Below are positions 29,305 through 38,162 of a stretch of DNA of 64,000 nucleotides, in pieces (position 1 is the stretch's first letter; each line of letters starts with the position of its first letter). The notes under the pieces are model-generated. The model was not told the DNA's origin, searched no databases, and was given only the letters and a program-made list of their open reading frames with translations. The stretch comes from Burkholderiales bacterium (lineage in GTDB: Bacteria; Pseudomonadota; Gammaproteobacteria; Burkholderiales; Burkholderiaceae_C). Both the position numbers and the translations under genes were made by a program. The stretch is from NCBI GenBank assembly GCA_947453625.1, contig CANGHK010000016.1:1-64000 (forward strand), in the 5' to 3' direction.

Positions 29305-29320
29305 TGGCATGGTCTTTGCG
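29305..29320 (+). promoter_or_regulatory. Sigma54 promoter of the flgB operon
   Basis: TGGCATG-GTCT-TTGCG matches the sigma54 consensus TGGCACG-N4-TTGCW, with GG and GC exactly ten bases apart. A start site about 12 bases later leaves a leader of some 20-25 bases before the flgB TTG. This fits activation by FleR encoded at 10094. Confidence 0.8.
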
Positions 29321-29354
29321 AACGTTGGGCAATCCCCTCCAAGACCGAGCCGCC

Positions 29355-29774
29355 TTGACCACCGTCCCCCCCTTCGATCCGCTGAGCTTCCATGCCGCCG
29401 CGCTGACGCTGCGCAGCCACCGCCAGGGCGTGCTGGCGTCCAACCTGGCCAATGCCGACACGCCGGGCTACCAGGCGCGCGACCTGAATTTCGCCGATGC
29501 GCTGGGCCAGGTGATGCAGGGCGGACCGGTTCGGAACGAAGGCCGGATGGTGATGGTCGGCAGCGATGTCCGCCACCTCGGCCCGGTCGGCGGCACGGAC
29601 GCCCCGGCCCTGCTCTACCGCACCGCGCTGCAGCCCAGCATCGACGGCAACACGGTCGACCCGGATGTCGAGCGCGCGCATTTCGCCGAGAACACGATGG
29701 GATTCGAACTGGCCACCGCGCTGCTGAGCCAGACCGTCAAGTCACGCCAGATGGCGATCACGGGTCAGCCATGA
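29355..29774 (+). CDS. flgB: FlgB, proximal rod protein
   Basis: The protein has 139 residues. It shows the FlgB start PFDPLSFHAAALTLRSHRQ followed by VLASNLANADTPGYQARDLNF and the end AHFAENTMGFELATALLSQT. No in-frame ATG precedes this segment. TTG 29355 gives the usual N-terminus and lies just downstream of the sigma54 promoter; a TTG at 29286 lies upstream of that promoter and is less likely. FlgB sits next to FliE at the rod base. ATGA overlap with flgC. Confidence 0.92.
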   Translation: MTTVPPFDPLSFHAAALTLRSHRQGVLASNLANADTPGYQARDLNFADALGQVMQGGPVRNEGRMVMVGSDVRHLGPVGGTDAPALLYRTALQPSIDGNTVDPDVERAHFAENTMGFELATALLSQTVKSRQMAITGQP

Positions 29775-30178
29775 GCCTGATAGACGCCTTCCGCATCGGC
29801 GCCAGCGCCACCGTCGCGCAGAGCCAGCGGCTCAACGCGATCGCCTCCAACATCGCCAACGCCGAGTCGACGACCTCGGCCAGCGGCGAGGCCTACCGCG
29901 CCCACCAGGTGGTGTTCCGGCCCACGCCGGGCTACGGCGTGGCCGGGGCCGGGGTCGAGGTGGCCGGGGTGGTCGAGAGCAGCGTGGCGCTGCGCCGGAT
30001 GTACCGGCCCGGCCACCCCAACGCCGACGCGGCCGGCTATGTGCAGGCGTCCAACGTGGACCCGGTGGAGGAGATGGTCAACATGGTGGCGGCCTCGCGC
30101 AGCTACCAGATGAACATCGACCTGATGAACAACTCGCGCCAGCTGCTGCAGCGCGTGATCGACATGGTGAGGACCTGA
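29771..30178 (+). CDS. flgC: FlgC, proximal rod protein
   Basis: The protein has 135 residues. It has the rod signature RLNAIASNIANAESTTSASG, the middle YVQASNVDPVEEMVNMVAAS and the helical end SYQMNIDLMNNSRQLLQRVI. FlgC polymerises in the proximal rod. It overlaps flgB by four bases and flgD by one. Confidence 0.96.
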   Translation: MSLIDAFRIGASATVAQSQRLNAIASNIANAESTTSASGEAYRAHQVVFRPTPGYGVAGAGVEVAGVVESSVALRRMYRPGHPNADAAGYVQASNVDPVEEMVNMVAASRSYQMNIDLMNNSRQLLQRVIDMVRT

Positions 30179-30876
30179 TGACGACAACGACAGTGAATGG
30201 CCTGCCTTCGGGCATACCCAGCTACGACCCGACCGCGGCCACCGCGCCCAAGTCCACCGGCATGGGCACGACGGCGGCCGAGACCCAGGACTATTTCATG
30301 AAGATGCTGCTGGCGCAGATCCAGAACCAGGATCCGATGAACGCCCAGGATCCGGCGCAGATGACCAGCCAGCTGACCCAGCTCAACACCGCCAGCGGCA
30401 TCGAGAAGCTCAACACCAGCATCAGCGCGATGCTGGCCCAGGCCACCTCGCAGTCCTTCATGAACAGCTCGTCGCTGATCGGCGACAGCGTGCTGGCCCC
30501 GGGCAGCAGCATGGCGCTGGGCGCGGCCGGCAACGCCGATTTCGGCCTCAAGCTGGACGCGGCCAGCGCCCAGACCACCGTCAAGGTGGTGGCGGCCGAC
30601 GGCACGGTGATCGACGAGCTGAGCCTGGGCGCGCTGAGCCAGGGCGTGCACACCTTCACCTGGGACGGCGCCGGCTACGACGGCCAGCGCGCGGCGGCCG
30701 GCAGCTACAAGCTGCTGCTCGCGGCCGCTGACGGCACCGGCACGGCGGTGACCTCTACCGCGCTGACGCGTGGCCTGGTCAGCGGCGTGTCGCGCACCGA
30801 CACCGGCACCCAACTGCTCACCACCGATGGCCGGACGCTCAATCCCGCCGATCTGATCCAACTGACCAAACCCTGA
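30178..30876 (+). CDS. flgD: FlgD, hook cap/scaffold
   Basis: The protein has 232 residues. The N-terminal export region TQDYFMKMLLAQIQNQDPMN, then TSQLTQLNTASGIEKLN, is standard FlgD. The C-terminal part has the Ig-like strands HTFTWDGAGYDGQRAAAGSY. FlgD caps the growing hook and is later discarded. It shares one base with the flgC stop. Confidence 0.95.
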   Translation: MTTTTVNGLPSGIPSYDPTAATAPKSTGMGTTAAETQDYFMKMLLAQIQNQDPMNAQDPAQMTSQLTQLNTASGIEKLNTSISAMLAQATSQSFMNSSSLIGDSVLAPGSSMALGAAGNADFGLKLDAASAQTTVKVVAADGTVIDELSLGALSQGVHTFTWDGAGYDGQRAAAGSYKLLLAAADGTGTAVTSTALTRGLVSGVSRTDTGTQLLTTDGRTLNPADLIQLTKP

Positions 30877-30888
30877 GGACTAGCGAAA

Positions 30889-32928
30889 ATGAGTGCATTC
30901 GATATCAGCGTCGGCGGCCTGATGGCCCAAGCCGCGGCCATCCAGGTCACCAGCAACAACGTCGCCAATGCCTCGACCGTGGGCTACAAGGCGCGCGAGT
31001 CGCTGTTCGTCGACCAGTACTTCAAGGCCGTGCAGTCGGGCGGCAGCTCGGGCGCGGCCGATTTCGGCGCCAAGCGGGTCGACACCCAGGGCGCGCTGAA
31101 GGCCTCGACCTCGGTGCTGGACCTGGCGGTGCAGGGCCAGGGCATGTTCCGGCTGTCCAGCGCCGTCTCGGGCGACGGCGCCAACAACTACTACACCCGC
31201 AACGGCAGCTTCTCGGTCGACAAGGCAGGCTATATCGTCAACGCCAACGGCCTCTACCTGACCGGCTACCAGCCGAACACGAGCTTGACCGGCACCACGC
31301 CGACGATCGCCGCGCTGAAGATGCCGCCGGCCGATGTCGCGCCGCTGGCCTCGACCACTGGCCAACTGGTGGCCAACCTCGACACCCGCGCTGCCGAGCC
31401 GCTGCTGGTGGTGGGCGGCGTGACCACCACCACGCCCAAGACCTTTCTGGCCAGCGACGCGTCGACCTTCAACTCCAGCACCACGGTCCAGGTCTACGAC
31501 AGCAAGGGTCTGGCGCACCAGGTCAGCCTGTTCTTCAAGAAGGTCGATTCGACCGTGGTCGACGACCCGCGCAGCCTGACCACGCCCAAGGCTTCGGCCA
31601 CCGCCACCCAGTACGAGGTCTACATGCAGGCCGACGGCGTGACGATGACCGAGACCCCGGCCGGCAACCATGGCATGGCCACGCTGGGCAACGCCGCCGA
31701 CACCGCCGCCGCCCAGGCCAATGCGCTGGCCAATGCCTACGCCATCGCCGCGGCCGCCGCCGACGACAAGGCCAGCAATTACAGCGCATCCAAGGCGGCT
31801 TACGCCTCGACGATCTCGGCCCGCACCGCCGCGCTGGGCAAGCTCGCGGCCGTCTCGCCAACGGCTGCACTGGCCAACGCGTCGCCCCTGGCCGCGGGCG
31901 TCGTCTTTCAGGCGAGTGCGCTGGTGACCGTCAACACCGACCTGGCCACGGCCTTGGCCAATCTCGGCGGTCTGGCCGATGCCAAGGCGGCTGCCGACGC
32001 CGCGGTGGCGGCGGATTCGATCAGCAGCAGCGGCCATGCCGCGCTGGTGACCACGGCCACCGCAGCAGCAGCGGCGCTGAGCGCCTACCAGACCGGCACC
32101 TATGCCACCGCCACCGCCAACCAGGCGACCCAGCAGGCGGCGTTTGCCACTGCGATGACCGCAGCTGCAGCTGACTCTGCGAACACCAACCCCGATGCCA
32201 GCGCGGCGCTTGCCGCCATCGCGGGCTACCAGACTTCGGATGCCGCCGTAACCAGTTCGGGGTCCGCCGTGGCCGCGGCCTTGGTTGACAAGAACCTGGC
32301 CGACGCCAGCGCCGTGGCCGCGGCCAAGCTCAACGGCGAGGCGGTGGCCAAGTCGCGCATCGGCACGCTGCAGTTCGTCGACGGCCAGCTGGTGGGCTCG
32401 CTGACCCAGGTCGCCGGCACCAGTCAGCCGGCGTCGCCTGCGCTGTACAACGCCGAACTTGCCGACGCCAACGGTATCCCGCTGTTCAACGTCTCGCTCG
32501 ACCTGTCGAGCATGACCGCCTTCGGCGCGGCCTTCGCGGTGACCAAGAACAGCGCCGACGGTTATGCGCCGGGCGCGCTGACGGGATTGAGCATCGACGA
32601 GACCGGCCAGATGAGCGGCCAGTACACCAATGGCATGTCGCTGGTGGCCGGCCAACTGGTGCTGGCCAGCTTCAACAGCGAGGCCGGGCTGGACCCGGCC
32701 AGCGGCAGCGTGTTCGCCGAGACCTATGCCTCCGGCGCGCCGGTGCTGGGCACAGGCACCAACGGCTCGTTCGGCGCGGTGCGCTCGATGCAGTTGGAGC
32801 AGAGCACCACCGACATGGCCGCCGAGCTGGTCAACCTGATGGTGCAGCAGCGCAACTACCAGGCCAATTCGCAAGGCCTGCAGGCGGCCAACACCTTGTT
32901 GACCACCGCCATCAACATGGGTCGCTGA
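30889..32928 (+). CDS. flgE: FlgE, hook protein with large Ala-rich insertion
   Basis: The protein has 679 residues, versus about 400 in most species. The N-terminus (MAQAAAIQVTSNNVANASTV, GYKARESLF), the D1 segment LAVQGQGMFRLS and the C-terminal helix VNLMVQQRNYQANSQGLQAA are classical FlgE. Between about residues 258 and 487 sits an Ala/Thr/Ser/Asn-rich helical block with no match I recognise. It falls where the outer hook domain would be, after YEVYMQADGVTM and before IGTLQFVDGQLVG. The protein builds the hook joint. An AGGA ribosome site precedes the ATG. Confidence 0.94.
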   Translation: MSAFDISVGGLMAQAAAIQVTSNNVANASTVGYKARESLFVDQYFKAVQSGGSSGAADFGAKRVDTQGALKASTSVLDLAVQGQGMFRLSSAVSGDGANNYYTRNGSFSVDKAGYIVNANGLYLTGYQPNTSLTGTTPTIAALKMPPADVAPLASTTGQLVANLDTRAAEPLLVVGGVTTTTPKTFLASDASTFNSSTTVQVYDSKGLAHQVSLFFKKVDSTVVDDPRSLTTPKASATATQYEVYMQADGVTMTETPAGNHGMATLGNAADTAAAQANALANAYAIAAAAADDKASNYSASKAAYASTISARTAALGKLAAVSPTAALANASPLAAGVVFQASALVTVNTDLATALANLGGLADAKAAADAAVAADSISSSGHAALVTTATAAAAALSAYQTGTYATATANQATQQAAFATAMTAAAADSANTNPDASAALAAIAGYQTSDAAVTSSGSAVAAALVDKNLADASAVAAAKLNGEAVAKSRIGTLQFVDGQLVGSLTQVAGTSQPASPALYNAELADANGIPLFNVSLDLSSMTAFGAAFAVTKNSADGYAPGALTGLSIDETGQMSGQYTNGMSLVAGQLVLASFNSEAGLDPASGSVFAETYASGAPVLGTGTNGSFGAVRSMQLEQSTTDMAAELVNLMVQQRNYQANSQGLQAANTLLTTAINMGR

Positions 32929-33668
32929 TGATAGACCGCATGGTGTTCACCGCCATGGCCGGCGCCCGCAATGCGGTCGACCAGCTGGCGGTGACGACGA
33001 ACAACCTGGCCAACGCCGGCACGCCCGGTTTCCGCGAGCAGCTGGCGGCCTTCCGCGCGGTGGCGGTGCGCGGCGACGGCGCGCCCACCCGGGTCTCGTC
33101 GGTGGACTCGACGCCGGGGTTTTCCAGCGTCGGCGGGCGGGTCGAGCAGACCGGCAACCCGCTCGACCTGGCGCTCGAGGGCGACGGCTGGTTCAGCGTC
33201 AAGCGGCCCGACGGTTCGGCCGCCTACACCCGGGCCGGCCGCCTGGTGCTGGACGCCACCGGCGTGCTGCGCACCGCCGGCGGGGCGGCCTTGCAGGGCG
33301 AGAGCGGCGACGTGCAGCTGCCGCCCGGCAGCCTGCCCGTGGTGGGCGGCGACGGCGTGGTCTATGCCCGGCGCGAGGGCGAGACCACCGGCACCCGGAT
33401 CGCCCAGTTGCGCATCGTGCGCGCCGACCCGGGGGCGCTGGACCGTGGCTTCGACGGCTTGTACGAATCGCGCAGGCAGCCCGCGCTGGCCGACCCGGCG
33501 GCAGTGCGGGTTCGCCAGGGCGCGGCCGAGGCCAGCAATGTCAGCGTCTCGGACGCGATGGTGCAGTTGATCGCCCAGTCGCGCCTGTTCGAGCTGTCGA
33601 TGCAGTTGGTCAAGAACGGTGACCAGAACGCGCGCAGCGCCAACCAGTTGATCAGCGCCAGCCGCTAG
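32928..33668 (+). CDS. flgF: FlgF, proximal rod protein
   Basis: The protein has 246 residues. It starts [20 protein letters not shown] and has [31 protein letters not shown] and the C-terminal [19 protein letters not shown]. It is a rod subunit related to FlgG. The start overlaps the flgE stop by one base. Confidence 0.95.
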   Translation: MIDRMVFTAMAGARNAVDQLAVTTNNLANAGTPGFREQLAAFRAVAVRGDGAPTRVSSVDSTPGFSSVGGRVEQTGNPLDLALEGDGWFSVKRPDGSAAYTRAGRLVLDATGVLRTAGGAALQGESGDVQLPPGSLPVVGGDGVVYARREGETTGTRIAQLRIVRADPGALDRGFDGLYESRRQPALADPAAVRVRQGAAEASNVSVSDAMVQLIAQSRLFELSMQLVKNGDQNARSANQLISASR

Positions 33669-33688
33669 GCGCGCCAAGGACTTTCAAG

Positions 33689-34471
33689 ATGATTCGATCG
33701 CTGTGGATTGCCAAGACCGGTCTGGATGCCCAGCAGACCAACCTGGACGTGATTGCCAACAACCTGGCGAACGCGGCCACCACCGGCTACAAGCGGATCA
33801 AGCCGGTGTTCGAGGACTTGCTCTACCAGACCCTGCGCGCCGCGGGCGGGCCGACCGGCGGCCAGTCGCAAGCCCCCAGCGGTCTGCAGGTGGGCACGGG
33901 GGTGCGCGCCGGCGCGTCCGAGCGCATGTTCCTGCAGGGCAACCTGACGCAGACCGGCAACCCGCTGGACGTGGCGATCAACGGCGCGGGATTCTTCCAG
34001 GTCACGCTGCCCGACGGCCAGATCGCCTACACCCGCGATGGCAACTTCTCGCGCGACGCCCAGGGCCAGATGGTCAGCCAGGCCGGCTATGTGCTGTCGC
34101 CCGGCATCACGATACCGGTCAACACGACTGCCATCACGATCAGCGAGACCGGCCAGGTGGCGGTGCAGCTGCCGGGCACGGTGGCGCCGAATCAGGTCGG
34201 CGAACTGCAGGTGGCGCGTTTCGCCAACCCGGGCGGCCTGGCCTCGATAGGCGGCAATCTGCTGGTCGAGACCGCCGCGTCGGGCGCGCCCCAGGCCAGC
34301 CTGCCCGGCACCGATGGCGCGGGCACGCTCAAGCAGTCGTATGTCGAGGCCTCCAACGTCAACGTCGCCGAGGAACTGGTCTCGCTGATCCAGGCCCAGC
34401 GCGCCTACGAGGTCAATGCTCGGGCCATCACCGCGTCCGACCAGATGTTGCAGAAGCTGGCCCAGCTGTGA
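33689..34471 (+). CDS. flgG: FlgG, distal rod protein
   Basis: The protein has 260 residues. It has [40 protein letters not shown], the FlgG-specific segment [15 protein letters not shown], and the ending [20 protein letters not shown]. It forms the distal rod inside the P and L rings. A CAAGGA ribosome site is present. Standard length. Confidence 0.97.
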   Translation: MIRSLWIAKTGLDAQQTNLDVIANNLANAATTGYKRIKPVFEDLLYQTLRAAGGPTGGQSQAPSGLQVGTGVRAGASERMFLQGNLTQTGNPLDVAINGAGFFQVTLPDGQIAYTRDGNFSRDAQGQMVSQAGYVLSPGITIPVNTTAITISETGQVAVQLPGTVAPNQVGELQVARFANPGGLASIGGNLLVETAASGAPQASLPGTDGAGTLKQSYVEASNVNVAEELVSLIQAQRAYEVNARAITASDQMLQKLAQL

Positions 34472-35187
34472 TGGCCGCGCGCGCATTCCTGGGCGGAGCG
34501 GCCGCGCTGGCTGCCACCCTGATCGGCCTGCTGCTGGCGGGCTGTGCCGCGCCCACCTCGACCGCCGACCGCTCGCTCAGCGAGCTGGCGGTCACCAGCG
34601 CCAAGCCGCGGCCGGCGCTGTCGCTGCCGGCCAGCCAGGGCAGCCTGTTTCCGGCCACCGGGGGCTTGAGCACCGGCTACCGGCCGCTGTTCGAGGACCG
34701 GCGCGCGCGCACCGTCGGCGACACGCTGACCGTGCTGCTCAACGAGAAGACCGCGGCGAACAAAAAGAGCTCGGCCAGTGCCAGCAAGGAGGGCACGCTG
34801 GGCAGCAAGGTGACCGCCGGCACCAAGGTGCCGCTGTTCGACAAGATGGCCGGTCTGGCGCTGGCCGCGACCAGTGCCAACTCCTTCGCCGGCAAGGGCG
34901 ACAGCAGCGCGACCAACGATTTCTCGGGCACCATCACCGTCACGGTGGTCGAGGTCTATGCCAACGGCAACCTGCTGGTGGCGGGCGAGAAGCGTTTGGC
35001 GGTCAGCGACGAGGAGGAGATCATCCGCTTCGCCGGCGTCGTCAACCCGACCGACCTGAACGCCAACACCGTGTCGTCGACGCTGGTGGCCGATGCCCGC
35101 ATCGAGTACCGCGGCCGCGGCGCCGCCGACGATGCCCAGTCGCCCGGGATCGCGACCCGTGCGATGCTGAAGTTCTGGCCTTTCTGA
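34471..35187 (+). CDS. flgH: FlgH, L-ring lipoprotein
   Basis: The protein has 238 residues. It is a lipoprotein with lipobox LLAGC. The mature part has SLFEDRRAR-type text (RPLFEDRRARTVGDTLTVLL), NDFSGTITVTVVEVYANGNL and a conserved tail with RIEYRGRG. FlgH makes the outer-membrane ring. Start at ATG 34471 sharing one base with the flgG stop. Confidence 0.96.
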   Translation: MAARAFLGGAAALAATLIGLLLAGCAAPTSTADRSLSELAVTSAKPRPALSLPASQGSLFPATGGLSTGYRPLFEDRRARTVGDTLTVLLNEKTAANKKSSASASKEGTLGSKVTAGTKVPLFDKMAGLALAATSANSFAGKGDSSATNDFSGTITVTVVEVYANGNLLVAGEKRLAVSDEEEIIRFAGVVNPTDLNANTVSSTLVADARIEYRGRGAADDAQSPGIATRAMLKFWPF

Positions 35188-36305
35188 TGCGCGTGCTGAT
35201 CCGCGCTTGCTGCCGGGCTGCCGGGCTGCTGCTGGCCGGTCTGATGCTGGCCGCCAGCGGCCAGGCCGCCGAGCGCCTGAAGGACATCGCCTCGGTCTCG
35301 GGCATACGCAACAACCAGCTGATCGGCTACGGCCTGGCGGTGGGTCTGGACGGCACCGGTGACCAGACCACGCAGACCCCGTTCACGCGCCAGAGCGTGG
35401 TCTCTATGCTGCAGGCGCTGGGCGTGTCGGTGCCGGCAAACCAGAACATCCAGTTGAAGAACACCGCGGCGGTGATCGTCACCGCCACGCTGCCGCCGTT
35501 CTCGCGCCCCGGCCAGGCGATAGACGTCACCGTCTCGTCGCTGGGCAACGCCAAGAGCCTGCGCGGCGGCACGCTGCTGATGACGCCGCTGCGCGGCGCC
35601 GACGGCCAGGTCTACGGCATGGCGCAGGGCAATGTGATCGTCGGTGGCGCCGGCGCCAGCACCGGCGGCGCGTCGGTGCAGGTCAACCAGCTGTCGGCCG
35701 GTCGCATCCCGGGCGGGGCTTCGGTCGAGCGCGCGGTGCCCGGCCAGCTCGACCAGGAGATGATCCAGATCGAGCTGGCGCGCAGCGATTTCACGCTGAT
35801 GCAGAACACGCTGGAGGCCATAGCCCAGCGCTTCGGGCCGGGCGTGGCGCTGCCGGTGGACGCGCGCTTCCTGCAGGTGCGGCTGCCGGTCGAGGCCGGT
35901 CCGCGCATGGCCTTCCTGGCCCAGCTCGAGCAGGTGCGCATCAACACCGAGGTGCAGGGCCCGCGGGTGGTGATCAACTCGCGCACCGGCTCGGTGGTGA
36001 TGAACCAGCTCGTCACGCTCGAGCCCTGCGCGATCTCGCATGGCTCGCTGACGATACGCGTCACCAAGGACCCGCAGGTCAGCCAGCCCCAGCCTTTCTC
36101 GCGCGGCGAGACCGCGGTGACGACCAAGGATTCGGTCGAGATCGAGCAGCCCAAGGCTGCGCTGGTGGCGCTGCCAGGCGCGGCCTCGCTCGACGAGGTG
36201 GTGCGCGCGCTCAACCTGCTGGGCGCGAACGTCACCGACCTGATTTCCATCCTGCAGGCGATGAAAACCGCCGGCGCGCTCAAGGCCGAGATCGAGGTGA
36301 TCTGA
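35187..36305 (+). CDS. flgI: FlgI, P-ring protein
   Basis: The protein has 372 residues. The signal peptide ends near SGQAAERLKDIASVSGIRNN. Hallmarks are LIGYGLAVGLDGTGDQT, FSRPGQAIDVTVSSLGNA and TVRLLRPDFTTA-like text replaced by IELARSDFTLMQNTLEAI. The end, VVRALNLLGANVTDLISIL, is typical. FlgI assembles the periplasmic P ring with disulfide help. One base overlap with flgH. Confidence 0.97.
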   Translation: MRVLIRACCRAAGLLLAGLMLAASGQAAERLKDIASVSGIRNNQLIGYGLAVGLDGTGDQTTQTPFTRQSVVSMLQALGVSVPANQNIQLKNTAAVIVTATLPPFSRPGQAIDVTVSSLGNAKSLRGGTLLMTPLRGADGQVYGMAQGNVIVGGAGASTGGASVQVNQLSAGRIPGGASVERAVPGQLDQEMIQIELARSDFTLMQNTLEAIAQRFGPGVALPVDARFLQVRLPVEAGPRMAFLAQLEQVRINTEVQGPRVVINSRTGSVVMNQLVTLEPCAISHGSLTIRVTKDPQVSQPQPFSRGETAVTTKDSVEIEQPKAALVALPGAASLDEVVRALNLLGANVTDLISILQAMKTAGALKAEIEVI

Positions 36306-36306
36306 G

Positions 36307-36702
36307 ATGCAAACCCCCGTGATCCAACCCTGGGCGCTGAGCCGCCCGGCCACCACCGCGACGGCAGGCATGACGCCGTCCTCGCGGACTGGCCTGCCCG
36401 GCGCTGCCGATCCCAGCGCCGACGGGCTGGCGCGCCAGTTCGAGCAGTTGCTGCTGCGCCAGATGCTGTCGCAGATGCGATCGACCAGTCTGAGTGGCGA
36501 CGATGCGGCGCAAGGCCCGTCGGCCGGCTACCTGCAGATGGCCGACGACCAGTTGGCCGGCGTCATCGCCTCGGCCGGCGGCCTGGGCCTGGGCAGCACG
36601 GTGCGGCGCTGGATGCAGGGTGCGCAGGCCTACCAGGCCGCTGCCGCGCAGACCCAGCCCGGCGCGCCTACCCCGTCGACCTTGTCCGGCGCGCCGGGCT
36701 AA
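36307..36702 (+). CDS. flgJ: FlgJ, rod-binding protein without muramidase domain
   Basis: The protein has 131 residues. Only the N-terminal rod-capping domain is present: ADGLARQFEQLLLRQMLSQM, then YLQMADDQLAGVIASAGGLG. The glucosaminidase/muramidase half seen in enteric and many betaproteobacterial FlgJ is missing, so a separate peptidoglycan hydrolase must open the wall. A Thr/Pro/Ala-rich tail ends the protein. One base after flgI. Confidence 0.88.
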   Translation: MQTPVIQPWALSRPATTATAGMTPSSRTGLPGAADPSADGLARQFEQLLLRQMLSQMRSTSLSGDDAAQGPSAGYLQMADDQLAGVIASAGGLGLGSTVRRWMQGAQAYQAAAAQTQPGAPTPSTLSGAPG

Positions 36703-36756
36703 CAGCCCCGGCCCGGATCGCCGTCAACTCTCCAGTATCGACCACCGAGTCTGCCC

Positions 36757-38151
36757 ATGTCCGCCAATTCGATTTCCAACACCGCTTTCTCGGCCCTGCA
36801 GAATGCCCAGGCCGGGGTCGAGCTGACCTCGCAAAACGTCAACGGCCAGACGGTGGCGGGCTACACCCGGCGCCGGCTCGACGCCGGCACCGACCGGGTG
36901 TTGAGCAACACCGCGCCCGCGCTGGGCCCCGGGGTCAGCGTGTCGGGTTTCAGCCGCGACTGGAGCGCGCTGCTGCAGCAGCAGCGCGTCAACCAGGCGG
37001 GGGTCACCGCCTACCACGGCGCGGTGGCCGACGGCCTGGCCGCGCTGGACAGCGCCGCCGCCGACCCGACGCTGGCGCTCGACACACCGGTCAACAATTT
37101 CTTTGCCAGCCTGGCCACGCTGGCCCGCAGCCCCGGCAACGCGCCGGCACTGGCCGCCGTCAAGGCCCAGGGCACGGCGCTGTTGTCGGCGGCCCAGCAG
37201 TTCCAGGACGGCCTGGCCACTGTGCAGTCCAACGCCAGGTCGCAGCTGGCCTCGGGCGTGGCCCAGCTCAACAGCATAGGCAGTGAGCTGGCCTTGATCA
37301 ACCGCGACATCGCCACCGGCCATGCTGCTGGCGGCCCGGGCCCCAACCCGGCCGAGCTCGACCGGCGCGACGCGCTGCTGCTGCAGGCCGGCGGGCTGGT
37401 CGGCGGCGACCTCGGCCTGAACCCCGATGGCCAGGCCTATGTCTTCGTCGACGGCCAGCCGCTGGTCAACGGCGACGCCGCCGGCCAGTTGCAGGCCACG
37501 CCGCAGAGCCCGGAGGCGACCGCGCCGCTGACGCTGGCGATGCGTTTCGGCGTGCCCGGGCGCGAGCCGCCACCGGTCTCGGTGGTGCTGCGCGCCAGCG
37601 CGCTGCAGGGTTCGATAGGCGGCCAACTGGTGCTGGCCGCCGACCCGTCGCTGGTGCTGCAGCCCGGCGGCGAGCCGGTTCCCAAGCTGGCCGCCTTCAC
37701 CGATTTGTTCGCCGCGGCGGCCGGCCAGACCCCGGCCGGGGCCAGCCAGCTGACCCGCGCGCTGGCCGCGCTCGGCGCCTTCAACGCGAAGAAGAATCCG
37801 GTCGCCGCCGACAGCGCGCCGCTCGACGCTGAACTCGGCCAGCTCGCCGCGCAATCCAACAACACCGACCCGGTGCTGGGTGGCAATGCCTTGCAGGGTG
37901 GCCTGCTCGACAGCTGGCGCGCCTTCCAGGGCCAGCTCGGCGCCCAGGTCTCGGTGCAGTTGTCGCGCAAGTCCGCCTCGGCAGCGGTCGAGACCCGGCT
38001 GTCCAATGACTTCCAATCGCAGTCCGGCGTCAACCTCGACGAGGAAGCCGCCAACCTGATGCGCTACCAGCAGGCCTACTCGGCCGCCAGCAAGCTGCTG
38101 CAGACCAACGCCACACTTCTCGACGGCCTGCTTGCGGTCGTCGGTCGTTAA
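36757..38151 (+). CDS. flgK: FlgK, hook-filament junction protein 1
   Basis: The protein has 464 residues. The N-terminus (SISNTAFSALQNAQAGVELT, then SQNVNGQTVAGYTRR), PVNNFFASLATLARSPGN and the C-terminus (GVNLDEEAANLMRYQQAYS, then AASKLLQTNATLLDGLLAVV) are FlgK. It is rather short (enteric FlgK is about 547), with a compact middle domain. It lies 54 bases after flgJ; I see no promoter in the gap. Confidence 0.95.
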   Translation: MSANSISNTAFSALQNAQAGVELTSQNVNGQTVAGYTRRRLDAGTDRVLSNTAPALGPGVSVSGFSRDWSALLQQQRVNQAGVTAYHGAVADGLAALDSAAADPTLALDTPVNNFFASLATLARSPGNAPALAAVKAQGTALLSAAQQFQDGLATVQSNARSQLASGVAQLNSIGSELALINRDIATGHAAGGPGPNPAELDRRDALLLQAGGLVGGDLGLNPDGQAYVFVDGQPLVNGDAAGQLQATPQSPEATAPLTLAMRFGVPGREPPPVSVVLRASALQGSIGGQLVLAADPSLVLQPGGEPVPKLAAFTDLFAAAAGQTPAGASQLTRALAALGAFNAKKNPVAADSAPLDAELGQLAAQSNNTDPVLGGNALQGGLLDSWRAFQGQLGAQVSVQLSRKSASAAVETRLSNDFQSQSGVNLDEEAANLMRYQQAYSAASKLLQTNATLLDGLLAVVGR

Positions 38152-38162
38152 CAACGAGTAAA

